Source: an uncultured Clostridia bacterium (lineage in GTDB: Bacteria > Bacillota > Clostridia > Christensenellales > Aristaeellaceae). Taken from it: a DNA stretch of 53,117 nucleotides. This document shows, piece by piece, positions 18,637 to 27,301 of this stretch. The translations under genes were made by a program, and so were the position numbers. Position 1 is the stretch's first letter. Each line of letters begins with the position of its first letter. The notes under the pieces are model-generated. The model was not told the DNA's origin. It was given only the letters and a program-made list of their open reading frames with translations, and ran no database searches. Where the stretch lies: positions 1-53,117 of the forward strand of contig CAMNHF010000005.1 in the NCBI GenBank assembly GCA_946538975.1. Direction: 5' to 3'.

Positions 18637-18696
18637 TAAAAATGCCCCTGAAGCGGGCTGGCATGCTCTGCCAGTGTCCGCTTCAGGGGCGATTTT
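18637..18696. terminator. bidirectional terminator between convergent genes
   Basis: CCCCTGAAGCGG pairs with CCGCTTCAGGGG; A-run on the left and T-run on the right serve the ATPase gene (minus) and the BspA-like gene (plus). Confidence 0.8.
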
Positions 18697-18705
18697 CCTT
18701 CTCCC

Positions 18706-20235
18706 TCACTCCAGCTCGGAGTGGCCGTCCAGGTCGAGGCGCTCCAGCTCGCTGAGGACGTTCATCTGCCGCTGGTAGAACAGCAGGCTCTTGTTGTGGC
18801 GGTAGTAGGCCTCGCAGCCGTAGGTGGCGATGAAGAGGCTGATGTCGCGGGAGGCGGTCATCTCGGTGACCAGGATCAGCATCTCCTGTCCCTCGCCGAA
18901 GGCGTCCTCCGTGAACAGCAGGGCGTTGGTCAGCTTCTCGCCGGCCTCGGCGGCGTCGGTCTTCAGCCGGGCGACCTCCGCGTCGAAGAACACCTTCACA
19001 CGCTGGAAGGCCTCGGGCACGGTGCTGCCCTCCTTGGCCTTCTCGGCGCAGACGCGCAGGAAATTCACCGCCTCGCGCTCCAGCTTCTCCGCCTCGCGGC
19101 TGATCATCTGGCCGTTCAGCTTGCGGTCCAGCTCCGCCAGCCGCTTGTCGGCCAGCTGCTGCAGCGCCACGGAGAGATCCGGCTTGGGCATCGTGAGGGT
19201 CTGGGCGCGGCTGTCCCGCAGGGGCTTGACCACGGTGCCGAACATCGTGTGGCGGAGCACCACCGGGGCGATCTCCGTGCGCAGGGCGTCCATCATCAGG
19301 CCGACCAGGGCGATGCGCTCGTCGAACTTCGCCGCTTCGGCCCGGGCCGCGATCGCGCGGGTGTTCTTGCCGGCGAGGATGGAGGGGATCTGGTAGTCGC
19401 TGCGGTACTTCTTCCACAGATCCCAGTAGATGGCGAACTGCCGGGCGGTCTCCGGATTCTGCAGGTACTGGCTGATGAGGTTCTCCTCCACGGGCAGGCC
19501 GTTCTTCTCGTACAGGTGGATCATCTCGGAGAGGTCGACCCAGCCGCGGGGCGTCACGAAGCGCTTGCCCTCCACGGTGGTCTCCATGTTCCAGAAGTCC
19601 ATCGTGCGCACCTCAAGGTAGCTGAGGATCGACGGATGCACGCCCTGATCCGCCGCCCAGCCGCGCCAGGCGGTCCAGTCCGGCTCAACCTCGATGCGCT
19701 TCACGCGGTCCCAGGTGACCATGTCGAACTCGCGCACGGAGCGGTTGTACTCCGGCGGATTGCCGGCGGTGACCACGATCCAGCCCTCCGGGACCTGGTG
19801 CTGGCCGAACACCTTGTACTGCAGGAACTGCAGCATGGCCGGGGCCAGCGTCTCGGAGACGCAGTTGATCTCATCGAGGAAGAGGATGCCCTCGCGGCTG
19901 CCCGTCTCCTCCATGCGCTCATAGACGGCGGCGATGATCTCGCTCATCGTGTACTCGCTGACGCGGTAGGACTTGCCGTCGAAATCGCGGTCGTGGATGA
20001 AGGGCAGGCCCAGGGCGCTCTGGCGGGTGTGGTGGGTCATGGAGTAGCTGACCAGCGGGATGCCCAGCTCGGAGGCGATCTGCTCCATGATGGCGGTCTT
20101 GCCGATGCCCGGCGCCCCCAGCAGGAACACGGGGCGCTGCCGGTGCACGGGGATGACCAGCCGGCCGTACTCGTCCCGGGTGCGGTAGGCGATGACGGCG
20201 TTCTTGATCTGTTCCTTGGCGTTCTGAATGTTCAT
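18706..20235 (-). CDS. AAA ATPase of the MoxR/CoxD-like group
   Basis: A 509-residue cytoplasmic ATPase. Walker A is GAPGIGKT (residues 40-47), Walker B is ILFLDEIN (117-124), and sensor 1 lies in VVTAGNPPEYNR. The C-terminal 200 residues are helical and not recognised. GGGAGG sits 7 bases before the ATG at 20235, which decides the start over a longer reading overlapping the upstream gene. It follows the VWA-domain gene by 26 bases. MoxR-type ATPases and VWA proteins work as pairs in chaperone-like maturation or metal insertion; the client here is unknown. Confidence 0.82.
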   Translation of the reverse strand: MNIQNAKEQIKNAVIAYRTRDEYGRLVIPVHRQRPVFLLGAPGIGKTAIMEQIASELGIPLVSYSMTHHTRQSALGLPFIHDRDFDGKSYRVSEYTMSEIIAAVYERMEETGSREGILFLDEINCVSETLAPAMLQFLQYKVFGQHQVPEGWIVVTAGNPPEYNRSVREFDMVTWDRVKRIEVEPDWTAWRGWAADQGVHPSILSYLEVRTMDFWNMETTVEGKRFVTPRGWVDLSEMIHLYEKNGLPVEENLISQYLQNPETARQFAIYWDLWKKYRSDYQIPSILAGKNTRAIAARAEAAKFDERIALVGLMMDALRTEIAPVVLRHTMFGTVVKPLRDSRAQTLTMPKPDLSVALQQLADKRLAELDRKLNGQMISREAEKLEREAVNFLRVCAEKAKEGSTVPEAFQRVKVFFDAEVARLKTDAAEAGEKLTNALLFTEDAFGEGQEMLILVTEMTASRDISLFIATYGCEAYYRHNKSLLFYQRQMNVLSELERLDLDGHSELE

Positions 20236-20261
20236 GCGATACCTCCCATACACTCGCGCGG

Positions 20262-21647
20262 TCACAGTTCGCGGATCTCGTTTTCCTCCAGCAGCACGCG
20301 GATTGCCCAGGGCGGCACCTCGCGCAGCGTCTCCTCATCCCGCTCAAGGAAGATAAAGGCGGTCTGATAGGGCGGTATCTTTTCCGGGAAAATGCCGTAA
20401 CCGTCCGTGAAATAGAGGAGGCCCTTCAGCTCGGTGAAGGCCCGCTCCCGGCGCAGCTTTTCCACGTAGTGGAACACCGGCCGGAAGTCCGTGCCGCCGA
20501 AGCCGTGGAACTGCATGTTCTGCAGGTACAGGTCGAACTCCTCCTGCGTGTGGATGACCGCGTCCTCCTGCACCTGGGCGTCGCACTGGATGATGTGCAG
20601 GTTGAAGCGGACGTCGAAGGATTCCTCCTGCTTGATAATATTGAAGGTTTTCTGCAGGAAGCGCTGCACCAGCTCGCCCTGCACGGAGCCGGAGGTGTCG
20701 ATGGCGATGACCAGATCGCGGATGCGCTTGTCCTCGCGGTACTCCAGCGGCTCCACCAGCGGCATGTCCGTATAGACCTCCATGCCGTAGGTATAGTAGA
20801 CGTAGTCGAACTCGTCCGGGGAGAGGCGCATGACCTCCGCCGGGCTGGCGAACTTGCGCAGGAAGGAGCGGTAGTCCGTCCGCTCGCGGTTCACGGCGCG
20901 CAGGGACTGCACGAAATGCCCCGCCGTGTTGCCGATGGCGCGGTTGAAGGTCTCCATGTCCACCTGCAGGTGAGCGCTGATTTCCTTCCATAACATATTC
21001 AGCGACACGCGCATGCCGCCGCCGTCCGCATCCTCCGGGCCGGGGCTGCCGTCGTCCCGGGGCGGCCCGCCCTCGCCCAGCGCCTCGGCCAGCTGCGGCT
21101 CGGTCAGGTACCACAGGCTGTGGTCGTCCAGGGAGAAGCGCGCCTGCCATTCCGCCAGACGGAGCTCGTCCTGCGGGTTCGCGAGCAGCCAGGCGTAGAT
21201 TTTCTCCGCGGTGAACACCTTCACGCCGCTCATCTCCGGCAGGGGAGCCGGGGCCAGCTCCTCCAGCTGCAGGGACTGGAGCATCGCCTCCACGGCCATG
21301 TCGCAGGCGAGGTTCCACAGCGGGCGCTCCACCAGGGTGGAGACGAACATGTGGCGGAACAGGCAGTGGATCATCATGTGGAGCCACGCGCGCATGGGCC
21401 ACAGCTGATCCTCGCGGTAGCGCAGCAGCAGGCTTTTCGCATCGTAGAGAAGGTACTGCCCCTCGGTCGCGGGCAGCTGCAGCGGCTGCCCCAAAAGCAG
21501 CTCCGCCTTCTGCCGCTGCGCCGGGGTCATTTCCCGCGGGCGCAGCTCGTACAGGGCGCGGTCAAAAAAGCGCAGGCGCACGAGCACCCGCCCCTTGGCA
21601 ATGCTGAGCACCTCCCGGGCCAGCGCCGAATAGCGGTCTTCCGTCAT
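20262..21647 (-). CDS. VWA-domain protein with metallopeptidase-like N terminus (DUF2201 type)
   Basis: A 461-residue protein, first gene of the pair with the AAA ATPase. The C-terminal half is a von Willebrand A-like domain with a MIDAS start AIDTSGS and the distal box FHGFGGTDFRPVF. The N-terminal half matches the putative metallopeptidase part of DUF2201 proteins: helix HMMIHCLFRH (H90, H94, H99) followed by WNLACDMAVE. The Glu expected in an HExxH site is Met here, so peptidase activity is doubtful although metal-binding residues remain. ATG 21647 was chosen over 21665 because the purine run lies between them. Confidence 0.8.
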   Translation of the reverse strand: MTEDRYSALAREVLSIAKGRVLVRLRFFDRALYELRPREMTPAQRQKAELLLGQPLQLPATEGQYLLYDAKSLLLRYREDQLWPMRAWLHMMIHCLFRHMFVSTLVERPLWNLACDMAVEAMLQSLQLEELAPAPLPEMSGVKVFTAEKIYAWLLANPQDELRLAEWQARFSLDDHSLWYLTEPQLAEALGEGGPPRDDGSPGPEDADGGGMRVSLNMLWKEISAHLQVDMETFNRAIGNTAGHFVQSLRAVNRERTDYRSFLRKFASPAEVMRLSPDEFDYVYYTYGMEVYTDMPLVEPLEYREDKRIRDLVIAIDTSGSVQGELVQRFLQKTFNIIKQEESFDVRFNLHIIQCDAQVQEDAVIHTQEEFDLYLQNMQFHGFGGTDFRPVFHYVEKLRRERAFTELKGLLYFTDGYGIFPEKIPPYQTAFIFLERDEETLREVPPWAIRVLLEENEIREL

Positions 21648-21677
21648 CTCAGGCCCCCCTCTCATCCGGTAGAGGGC

Positions 21678-21706
21678 ATTGTAACCGCTTTTCCCGCGGA
21701 TGGCAA
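21678..21706 (-). promoter_or_regulatory. promoter of the VWA-ATPase operon
   Basis: Minus strand TTGCCA, 17-base spacer, TACAAT (21678-21683). Confidence 0.7.
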
Positions 21707-21842
21707 GCGTTTTCGGAAATTCTCATGCAATGCTCATCTGGAGCGCGGTTTCGGAGTTTTCCTTGCGGGAGTGATGATGAATCGTGTTGAAAAACAGTTG
21801 GAAAATCTGGCGGAATTTATCACCGTATTCAATTGTTCGCAG

Positions 21843-21870
21843 TTGACAAACGGCGAAACTGTGATATAAT
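21843..21870 (+). promoter_or_regulatory. perfect-consensus SigA promoter
   Basis: TTGACA (21843-21848) and TATAAT (21865-21870), spacer 16. The predicted start of transcription is near 21877. Confidence 0.85.
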
Positions 21871-21878
21871 CTCAATAC

Positions 21879-21895
21879 AGCCCGTACCACGGGCA
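21879..21895 (+). promoter_or_regulatory. hairpin at the extreme 5' end of the mRNA
   Basis: GCCCGT and ACGGGC (21880-21894) around an ACC loop, within 2-4 bases of the predicted transcript start. Such 5'-terminal stems protect long-lived messages from decay. Confidence 0.6.
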
Positions 21896-21919
21896 AATTA
21901 TTTGAGGGAGGAATCTCGC

Positions 21920-22597
21920 ATGAAACTGTTCGTCCGTCTTGCTGCGCTGGTTCTGGCTGTGATGATGGTTCTGTCTGTCAGCATCGCCTCTGCCGACTAC
22001 TCCGTGCCGAGCAAGAGCTCCCAGATCGAAGGTCTGCCGGAGAAGCCCGAAGTGCCCACCATGACCACCAAGGGCGATGGCCAGAACACCACCACCGTGA
22101 CCATGAGCGAAGCTCCCGCCTGGATGAGCGCTGTGTACAACTGGCAGTGGGTCGACATGACCTTCGACGAGAACAACACTGCGGTCGTCGACCATGGCGA
22201 TGGCAAGTCCCAGCTCGGCACCGGCCACGGCGGCGGCGCTTGGCGTGACACTGAGTGGCATTGCTATACCTATTGGTATGACCAGGGCTTTGCCTATGAC
22301 GGCGAGACCCAGGACGGCGTGCATGTCCGTTATGGCCGCTTCGGCGAGTGCGTTGCCATCACCGTGACCGTCGAGGGTGCCAACTACTTCAACAACGATG
22401 TGGCTCCGAGCAAGGTGGAAGTCACCTTCAAGCCCCTGAACGTTGTCGCTGACTACTGGGGAGTCTTCACCTCCAACTGGTACGTGGCCAACATCACCGA
22501 GACCTATGACGAGGGCGACATTGCCTCCATCTCCGCTGACTATGCGGAAGCCAAGGGCGGCAAGCTGCTGCACGTCGACGTGAAGCCCGCTGAGTAA
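21920..22597 (+). CDS. abundant exported protein, unknown family
   Basis: A 225-residue exported protein: signal peptide MKLFVRLAALVLAVMMVL... with cleavage near SIASA-DY, then a mature part of about 200 residues. It is rich in Trp and Tyr (for example TEWHCYTYWYDQGF and YWGVFTSNWYV) and Asp, with two Cys (in EWHC and FGEC) that could pair. I recognise no domain. Codon use favours GCT, GTT and CGT more than its GC-rich neighbours, as in highly expressed genes. A perfect promoter, a 5'-end hairpin, GGGAGGAA before the ATG and a clean terminator all point to high, monocistronic expression. Aromatic-rich beta proteins of this sort may bind carbohydrate, but that is a guess. Confidence 0.8.
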   Translation: MKLFVRLAALVLAVMMVLSVSIASADYSVPSKSSQIEGLPEKPEVPTMTTKGDGQNTTTVTMSEAPAWMSAVYNWQWVDMTFDENNTAVVDHGDGKSQLGTGHGGGAWRDTEWHCYTYWYDQGFAYDGETQDGVHVRYGRFGECVAITVTVEGANYFNNDVAPSKVEVTFKPLNVVADYWGVFTSNWYVANITETYDEGDIASISADYAEAKGGKLLHVDVKPAE

Positions 22598-22619
22598 GAT
22601 CAGCCCGATTCGCATCATC

Positions 22620-22650
22620 GGGGGCTGCCCGCAAGGGCGGCCTCCTTTTT
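22620..22650 (+). terminator. terminator of the abundant exported protein
   Basis: GGGGGCTGCCC pairs with GGGCGGCCTCC around GCAA, followed by five T residues. Confidence 0.85.
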
Positions 22651-22710
22651 GCTGCCCGCGGAAGAAGATCTGCAGGAGGGGTGGAGCATGATGCTCCTAG
22701 CGTGTCCTGC

Positions 22711-22826
22711 ACCATCCACACCATGTAAAAAGCTCCAAAACGGCCTTTTCGGAAAGATGGGGGTCTGGGGGAAGGAAAGCCCTTTTCCACCTGGAAAAGG
22801 GTTTCCTTCCCCCAGGCACTGAGCAG
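22711..22826 (+). repeat. R1 palindromic repeat, copy B
   Basis: Forward copy. ACGGCCTTTTCGGAAAG arm, core 22766-22815 with CTGGGGGAAGG ... CCTTCCCCCAG and nearly perfect inner arms CCCTTTTCC / GGAAAAGGG, then CTGAGCAG as in copy A. Confidence 0.85.
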
Positions 22827-22870
22827 CAACCGCGCTTTTGTTTTCGTTTTGTTCCTTCTTTTTGAATGCC

Positions 22871-22899
22871 TTGACAGCGCCGCCGAGCTGGGATAAACT
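22871..22899 (+). promoter_or_regulatory. promoter of the ABC importer operon
   Basis: TTGACA, 17-base spacer, TAAACT (22894-22899). No T-box or other riboswitch is visible in the leader of about 50 bases. Confidence 0.7.
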
Positions 22900-22956
22900 G
22901 CCTTTTGTAGCTGCGGCGAAACCGGCCGCAAGTAGGAAATGAAGGAGGAACCCATC

Positions 22957-23928
22957 ATGAAAAAGCTTCTCGCACTGGTGCTCGCACTCTGTCTCCTGTG
23001 TGCCACGGCTGCGGCCGCGGCGGAGGAATTCCACGTCGGCATCCTGCAGCTGGTGCAGCATGACGCGCTGGACGCCGCCACGAAGGGCTTCATGGACAAG
23101 CTGACCGAGCTGCTCGCCGCCGACGGCGACACCGTGGTGTTCGACTATCAGAACGCGCAGGGCGACAGCGCCACCTGCTCGGTCATCGCGACCGGCTTTG
23201 TGAACAACAATTATGACCTGATCATGGCCAACGCGACCCCCGCGCTGCAGGCCTGCGTCTCCGCCACCGGCGACATCCCGCTGGTGGGCACCTCCGTCAC
23301 CGACTATGCCACCGCGCTGGCCGACCCGGAGATGGACATCACCGTGGGCACCGGCATCAACGTGACCGGCGCTTCCGACGGCGTGGACGGCATGCTCTAC
23401 GCGAAGATGGTGATGGAGCTGGTGCCCGGCGCGAAGGCGGTCAACGTGGTCTACTGCTCCGCCGAGGCGAACTCCGTTGTGCAGTATGAGGCGTTCAAGG
23501 CCGCGATGGCCGAGATCGCCCCGGATGTGGCCGTGAACAATTACACCTTCGCCGACTCCAACGACATTCAGGCCGTGGTGACCGGCGCCGCCGAGGGTGT
23601 GGACGCCATCTACATCCCCACCGACAACACCGCCGCCTCCAACATGACCATCGTCAGCAACATCCTGCAGCCGGCGGGCATCCCCGTGATCTGCGGCGAG
23701 GAGAACATGATGGCCGCGGGCGGCCTGGCCACGGTGTCCATCAGCTACACGGAGGTCGGCACCCTCGCGGGTGAGCAGGCCTACAAGATCCTGAAGGGCC
23801 AGAGCGAGGTCGGCGCGACCCCGATCGCCTACTGCTCGCAGCCGGTGAAGGAGTACAATCCGGAATACGCCGAGGCCATCAGCTTCACGGTCCCGGAGGA
23901 CTATGTGGCGTACGCGCCCGCCGAGTAA
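22957..23928 (+). CDS. ABC transporter substrate-binding protein (PF04392 type)
   Basis: A 323-residue exported binding protein. Signal peptide 1-20 (MKKLLALVLALCLLCATAAA), then two periplasmic-binding lobes with FHVGILQLVQHDALD at the start and VDAIYIPTDNTAAS and GTLAGEQAYKIL later, all typical of the COG2984 family. No lipobox Cys is placed at the cleavage site, so anchoring is unclear. Relatives include TrpX-like binding proteins of Firmicutes, but the ligand cannot be read from sequence. ATG 22957 follows AAGGAGGA. The permease and ATPase genes follow in order. A strong hairpin separates this gene from the permease. Confidence 0.9.
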   Translation: MKKLLALVLALCLLCATAAAAAEEFHVGILQLVQHDALDAATKGFMDKLTELLAADGDTVVFDYQNAQGDSATCSVIATGFVNNNYDLIMANATPALQACVSATGDIPLVGTSVTDYATALADPEMDITVGTGINVTGASDGVDGMLYAKMVMELVPGAKAVNVVYCSAEANSVVQYEAFKAAMAEIAPDVAVNNYTFADSNDIQAVVTGAAEGVDAIYIPTDNTAASNMTIVSNILQPAGIPVICGEENMMAAGGLATVSISYTEVGTLAGEQAYKILKGQSEVGATPIAYCSQPVKEYNPEYAEAISFTVPEDYVAYAPAE

Positions 23929-23944
23929 ACCCGCAGCGGCAGCC

Positions 23945-23987
23945 GCACAACCCCGGCAAGGCGAAAAACCATTGCCGGGGTTTGTGC
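23945..23987 (+). terminator. intercistronic hairpin after the binding-protein gene
   Basis: Arms GCACAACCCCGGCAA and TTGCCGGGGTTTGTGC pair over about 15 bp with one bulged base. There is no long T-run, so it probably stops part of the transcription or blocks 3' decay, giving more binding protein than permease. Confidence 0.7.
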
Positions 23988-24012
23988 GTGAGAATGGATC
24001 TGGAGGCAATCG

Positions 24013-24981
24013 ATGGAAGCGATACTTGGCTATTTCTCCTCGCTGAATCCGGCGGCCCTGCTCCGGGCGGCCCCCGGCGGCATCGCGCAGGGCCTGGTCT
24101 GGGGCATGATGGCGCTGGGCGTCTATATGACCTTCCGCATGCTGAACATCGCGGACATGACCGTGGACGGCTCGTTCGCGGCGGGCGGCGCGGTGTGCAT
24201 CATGCTGGTGCTGAACGGCTGCGACCCGTCGCTGGCGCTGATTGCCGCGTTCTTCACCGGTGTGATCGCCGGCTCGGTGACCGGCTTTTTGCACACGGTG
24301 CTGGGCATACCGGACATCCTTGCCGGCATTCTCACGCAGATCTCCCTGTATTCGATCAACCTGAACATCATGGGCCGCGCGAATCAGGCCGTCAACGTCA
24401 ACAAGGTCTCCTTCTACATCACGTCCAATGTGAAGGTGCTCGGCCAGACCATCGCCGTCACCGGCGTATTCTGCGCGGCGGCCATTGCCCTTTTGTGGTG
24501 GTACCTGGGCACGCAGCACGGCTCCGCTCTGCGCGCCACCGGCATCAATGAGCAGATGGCCCGGGCGCAGGGCATCAACACCAACGCGATGAAGGTGATC
24601 GGCCTGGCCCTGGGCGACGGCCTGGTGGCGCTCTCGGGCGCGATGCTCTCGCAGTACCAGGGCTTCGCGGACGTGAACATGGGCCGCGGCGCCATCGTCA
24701 TCGGCCTGGCGGCGGTCATCATCGGCGAGGTGCTGGGGCAGGCCTTCCTGCGCAAGCGGCTGAACCTGTGGCTGACGCTGCTGTTCGTCGTGCTGGGCAG
24801 CGTGATCTATTACCTGGTCTACGTGTTCGTGCTGTGGCTGAAGTTCCCGGCGGACGACATGAAGCTGCTGACCGCCGTGGTCGTGGCCCTGTTCCTCGCC
24901 GTGCCCTACCTGCGCGACCGGAAGAAGAACTCCTTCCGCCGCCTGACCCGGCGCAATGCCGACAGCGGAAAGGGGGCGTGA
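24013..24981 (+). CDS. ABC transporter permease (COG4120 type)
   Basis: A 322-residue inner-membrane permease of the BPD_transp_2 group with about eight to nine hydrophobic helices. IADMTVDGSFAAGGA and GRGAIVIGLAAVIIGEVLGQ are recognisable family stretches. It ends in a basic tail (DRKKNSFRRLTRRN). TGGAGG lies 6 bases before the ATG. It forms the channel for the substrate delivered by the product of 22957 and is powered by that of 24985. Confidence 0.9.
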   Translation: MEAILGYFSSLNPAALLRAAPGGIAQGLVWGMMALGVYMTFRMLNIADMTVDGSFAAGGAVCIMLVLNGCDPSLALIAAFFTGVIAGSVTGFLHTVLGIPDILAGILTQISLYSINLNIMGRANQAVNVNKVSFYITSNVKVLGQTIAVTGVFCAAAIALLWWYLGTQHGSALRATGINEQMARAQGINTNAMKVIGLALGDGLVALSGAMLSQYQGFADVNMGRGAIVIGLAAVIIGEVLGQAFLRKRLNLWLTLLFVVLGSVIYYLVYVFVLWLKFPADDMKLLTAVVVALFLAVPYLRDRKKNSFRRLTRRNADSGKGA

Positions 24982-24984
24982 GAC

Positions 24985-25785
24985 ATGCTGGAGATTCGTG
25001 ACATCCGCAAAACCTTCAATCCCGGCACGATCAACGAAAAGCACGCCCTGAACGGGGTCAGCCTCAAGCTGCAGGACGGCGATTTCGTGACGATCATCGG
25101 CGGCAACGGCGCGGGCAAGTCGACCATGCTCAACGCCATCGCCGGCGTGTGGCCGGTGGACAGCGGCCAGATCCTGATCGACGGGACGGACGTCTCCGGC
25201 CTGCCGGAGCACCGCCGCGCCCCGCTGCTGGGGCGGGTGTTCCAGGATCCGATGACCGGCACGGCCGCCGGCATGACCATCGAGGAGAATCTCGCCCTCG
25301 CCGCCCGCCGCGGCAAAAAGCGCACCCTGCGCTGGAGCGTGACGAACAGCCAGCGCAGCCGGTACCGCGACCTGCTGAAAATGCTGGATCTGGGCCTGGA
25401 GGATCGGCTGACCGCGAAGGTGGGCCTGCTCTCCGGCGGCCAGCGGCAGGCGCTGACGCTGCTGATGGCCACGCTGGAGCGCCCCCGCCTGCTGCTGCTG
25501 GACGAGCACACCGCCGCGCTGGATCCGAAGACCGCGGCCAAGGTGCTCTCGCTGACCCGGCAGCTGGTCCGGGAGCAGCAGCTGACCACATTGATGGTCA
25601 CCCACAACATGAAGGACGCCCTGCAGTACGGCAACCGCACGATCATGATGAACGACGGCCGCATCATTGTGGACATTGAGCAGGAGACCAAGCTGCGCCT
25701 GCGCGTGGAGGATCTGCTGCAGATGTTCGAGCAGTCCAGCGGCGCGGCCCTGGACAACGACCGGATGCTGCTGGGCAATGTGTGA
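24985..25785 (+). CDS. ABC transporter ATP-binding protein (COG1101 type)
   Basis: A 266-residue ATPase. Walker A GGNGAGKST (about residues 39-47), Q-loop in RVFQDPMTG, signature LSGGQRQ, Walker B LLLLDEHTA and the switch His in MVTHNM are all intact. It begins 3 bases after the permease stop and closes the operon. The family pairs with PF04392 binding proteins. Confidence 0.94.
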   Translation: MLEIRDIRKTFNPGTINEKHALNGVSLKLQDGDFVTIIGGNGAGKSTMLNAIAGVWPVDSGQILIDGTDVSGLPEHRRAPLLGRVFQDPMTGTAAGMTIEENLALAARRGKKRTLRWSVTNSQRSRYRDLLKMLDLGLEDRLTAKVGLLSGGQRQALTLLMATLERPRLLLLDEHTAALDPKTAAKVLSLTRQLVREQQLTTLMVTHNMKDALQYGNRTIMMNDGRIIVDIEQETKLRLRVEDLLQMFEQSSGAALDNDRMLLGNV

Positions 25786-25824
25786 GCCGAACACGCAAAT
25801 AAAAGCCCTCTGAAAAAGGCACCG

Positions 25825-25882
25825 AAAAAGACAGCCTGTGTGGATGCGGATGATGATCACGCATCCGGCAGGCTGTCTTTTG
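25825..25882. terminator. bidirectional terminator between convergent genes
   Basis: AAAAAGACAGCCTG pairs with CAGGCTGTCTTTT; an inner GGATGCG/CGCATCC stem adds stability. Confidence 0.85.
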
Positions 25883-25883
25883 T

Positions 25884-26624
25884 TCACGGCTCAATATAGG
25901 GCTCCGGCGTCGGGCTGACGAAGACCTCCAGGTGGGTGAACTCGTCCTCGGGGTTGTAGCCGGCATACTCCGGGTCGCCGTCGTAGGGGTTGGACTCGTC
26001 CGGCTCGCGGGTGGGCTGGGGGGTGACCACCGCACCGCCGCTGCCGTCCCGCGGGGGAATCAGCGTCAGCGTGATCCACCTGTCGTAGATGGCGCGGCCG
26101 TCCCCGTCGTAGCCGATCACATACTGTTCCGCATTGTAGGTGTAATAGATGCGCAGGCTGTCGCCCTGCCAGCTGTCGATGGCGTCGCCGAAGCTGTTGT
26201 TCGGGTTCTTCCGCGCGCGGCTGACATACTCATCGGCGGCGCGGCGGACGGCGGCGGCGTCGCTGGCGGGCTCGCAGGCGGTGACGCAGGCGGCGGCCAG
26301 GGCGGGGAAGGCGCCGAGATCGTTGGTCCGCACGTCGATGCGGATCGGGCCGCTCTCGCTCAGGATGATCTCGATCTCCACGTTCTCCGTCGCGTCGGCA
26401 TTGTCCTCCGCCGTGACGCCCAGCACCGCGAAGCCGGGGTAGCACTCCAGCACGGAGTTGATCGGCGGGGCCTGCTGCTGCCGGAGGGCGTCATTCGCGC
26501 GCTCTGTCCAGGCCATCAGCGCCAGCTGTCCCGCGGTCGGCTGCTCTGGCCAGACCAGGGCCGCGGCGCAGGAAAACAGCATCAGCAGCCCGAGCCCCAG
26601 CGCGGCGATCCGGCGAAGCCTCAT
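25884..26624 (-). CDS. exported protein of unknown function
   Basis: A 246-residue protein with a signal peptide (MRLRRIAALGLGLLMLFSCAAA; the Cys could also serve as a lipobox-like site, though the context is poor). The mature part contains DSLRIYYTYNAEQYVIGYDGDG and a low-complexity C terminus rich in Pro, Asp and Glu (TPQPTREPDESNPYDGDPEY). No family is recognised. Its ATG overlaps the stop codon of the cytidylate-kinase-like gene (ATGA), so the two are translated together; GGAGGAG sits just upstream. Confidence 0.65.
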   Translation of the reverse strand: MRLRRIAALGLGLLMLFSCAAALVWPEQPTAGQLALMAWTERANDALRQQQAPPINSVLECYPGFAVLGVTAEDNADATENVEIEIILSESGPIRIDVRTNDLGAFPALAAACVTACEPASDAAAVRRAADEYVSRARKNPNNSFGDAIDSWQGDSLRIYYTYNAEQYVIGYDGDGRAIYDRWITLTLIPPRDGSGGAVVTPQPTREPDESNPYDGDPEYAGYNPEDEFTHLEVFVSPTPEPYIEP

Positions 26625-27301
26625 CTGCTCTCCTCCGCGGGGCCCTTGGGCGCCAGCCGGCTGGAGGCCGCGCGCAGCAGCCGCTCCCGCACGGCGACAT
26701 AGCTGACCAGCAGGTTGGCGCATTCCTCGTAGCCCAGCTTGCTGGAGTCGATGCACAGGTCGTAGTTGTTCACATCGCCCCAGGTGCCGGTGGCGTAGTA
26801 GTTGTAATAACTGGCGCGGCGCTTGTCCTCGCGGCGGATGATGTCCTCGGCGTGGAGCGGATCGTCGCCGCGCTCAATGGCCCGGGCGACGCGGTGCTCC
26901 ATGTCCGCGCGGATGAACACGTTGATCACGTCCGGCCGGTCGCGCAGCACGTAGTCGGCGCAGCGGCCCACGAGCACGCAGGGGCCCTCGCTGGCGATGC
27001 GGCGGATGGTGTCGAACTGGGCGAGGAAGATGCGGTGATTCAGCGGCATGTCGAGGTACATGCCGGCGGGATCGGGCCGGGACTGAATGCCCGTCACCAG
27101 CGAGTACAGCAGGGAGCGGGTCGGCTTCTCGTCGTGGTTCTCGAAGAGCTCCTCGCTGATGCCGCTGTCCCGGGAGGCCTCGCTGAGCAGGCTCTTGTCG
27201 TAATAGGGGATCTCCAGCTTTTCCGCCAGCAGCTTGCCGACCACATGCCCGCCGCTGCCGTACTGCCTGCCGATCGTGATCACCATGCCGGTCTTTGCCA
27301 T
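26621..27301 (-). CDS. cytidylate kinase-like protein
   Basis: A 226-residue P-loop protein of the cytidylate kinase-like family (PF13189). The N terminus MVITIGRQYGSGGHVVGK is the altered P-loop typical of the group, followed by PYYDKSLL, a central VLVGRCADYVL and the lid HAEDIIRREDKRRASYYNYY. The family is common in gut Firmicutes and its substrate is not settled; it is not the canonical Cmk, which is larger in sequence match and linked to other genes. GAGAGG precedes the ATG. It is the first gene of a two-gene unit. Confidence 0.85.
   Translation of the reverse strand: MAKTGMVITIGRQYGSGGHVVGKLLAEKLEIPYYDKSLLSEASRDSGISEELFENHDEKPTRSLLYSLVTGIQSRPDPAGMYLDMPLNHRIFLAQFDTIRRIASEGPCVLVGRCADYVLRDRPDVINVFIRADMEHRVARAIERGDDPLHAEDIIRREDKRRASYYNYYATGTWGDVNNYDLCIDSSKLGYEECANLLVSYVAVRERLLRAASSRLAPKGPAEESR

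Noticed and set aside
22600..22956. T-box or amino-acid riboswitch before the ABC importer, as in trpXYZ systems
   Set aside because: The predicted leader is only about 50 bases and lacks the T-box TGGN bulge and specifier stem; the upstream gap is an R1 repeat.
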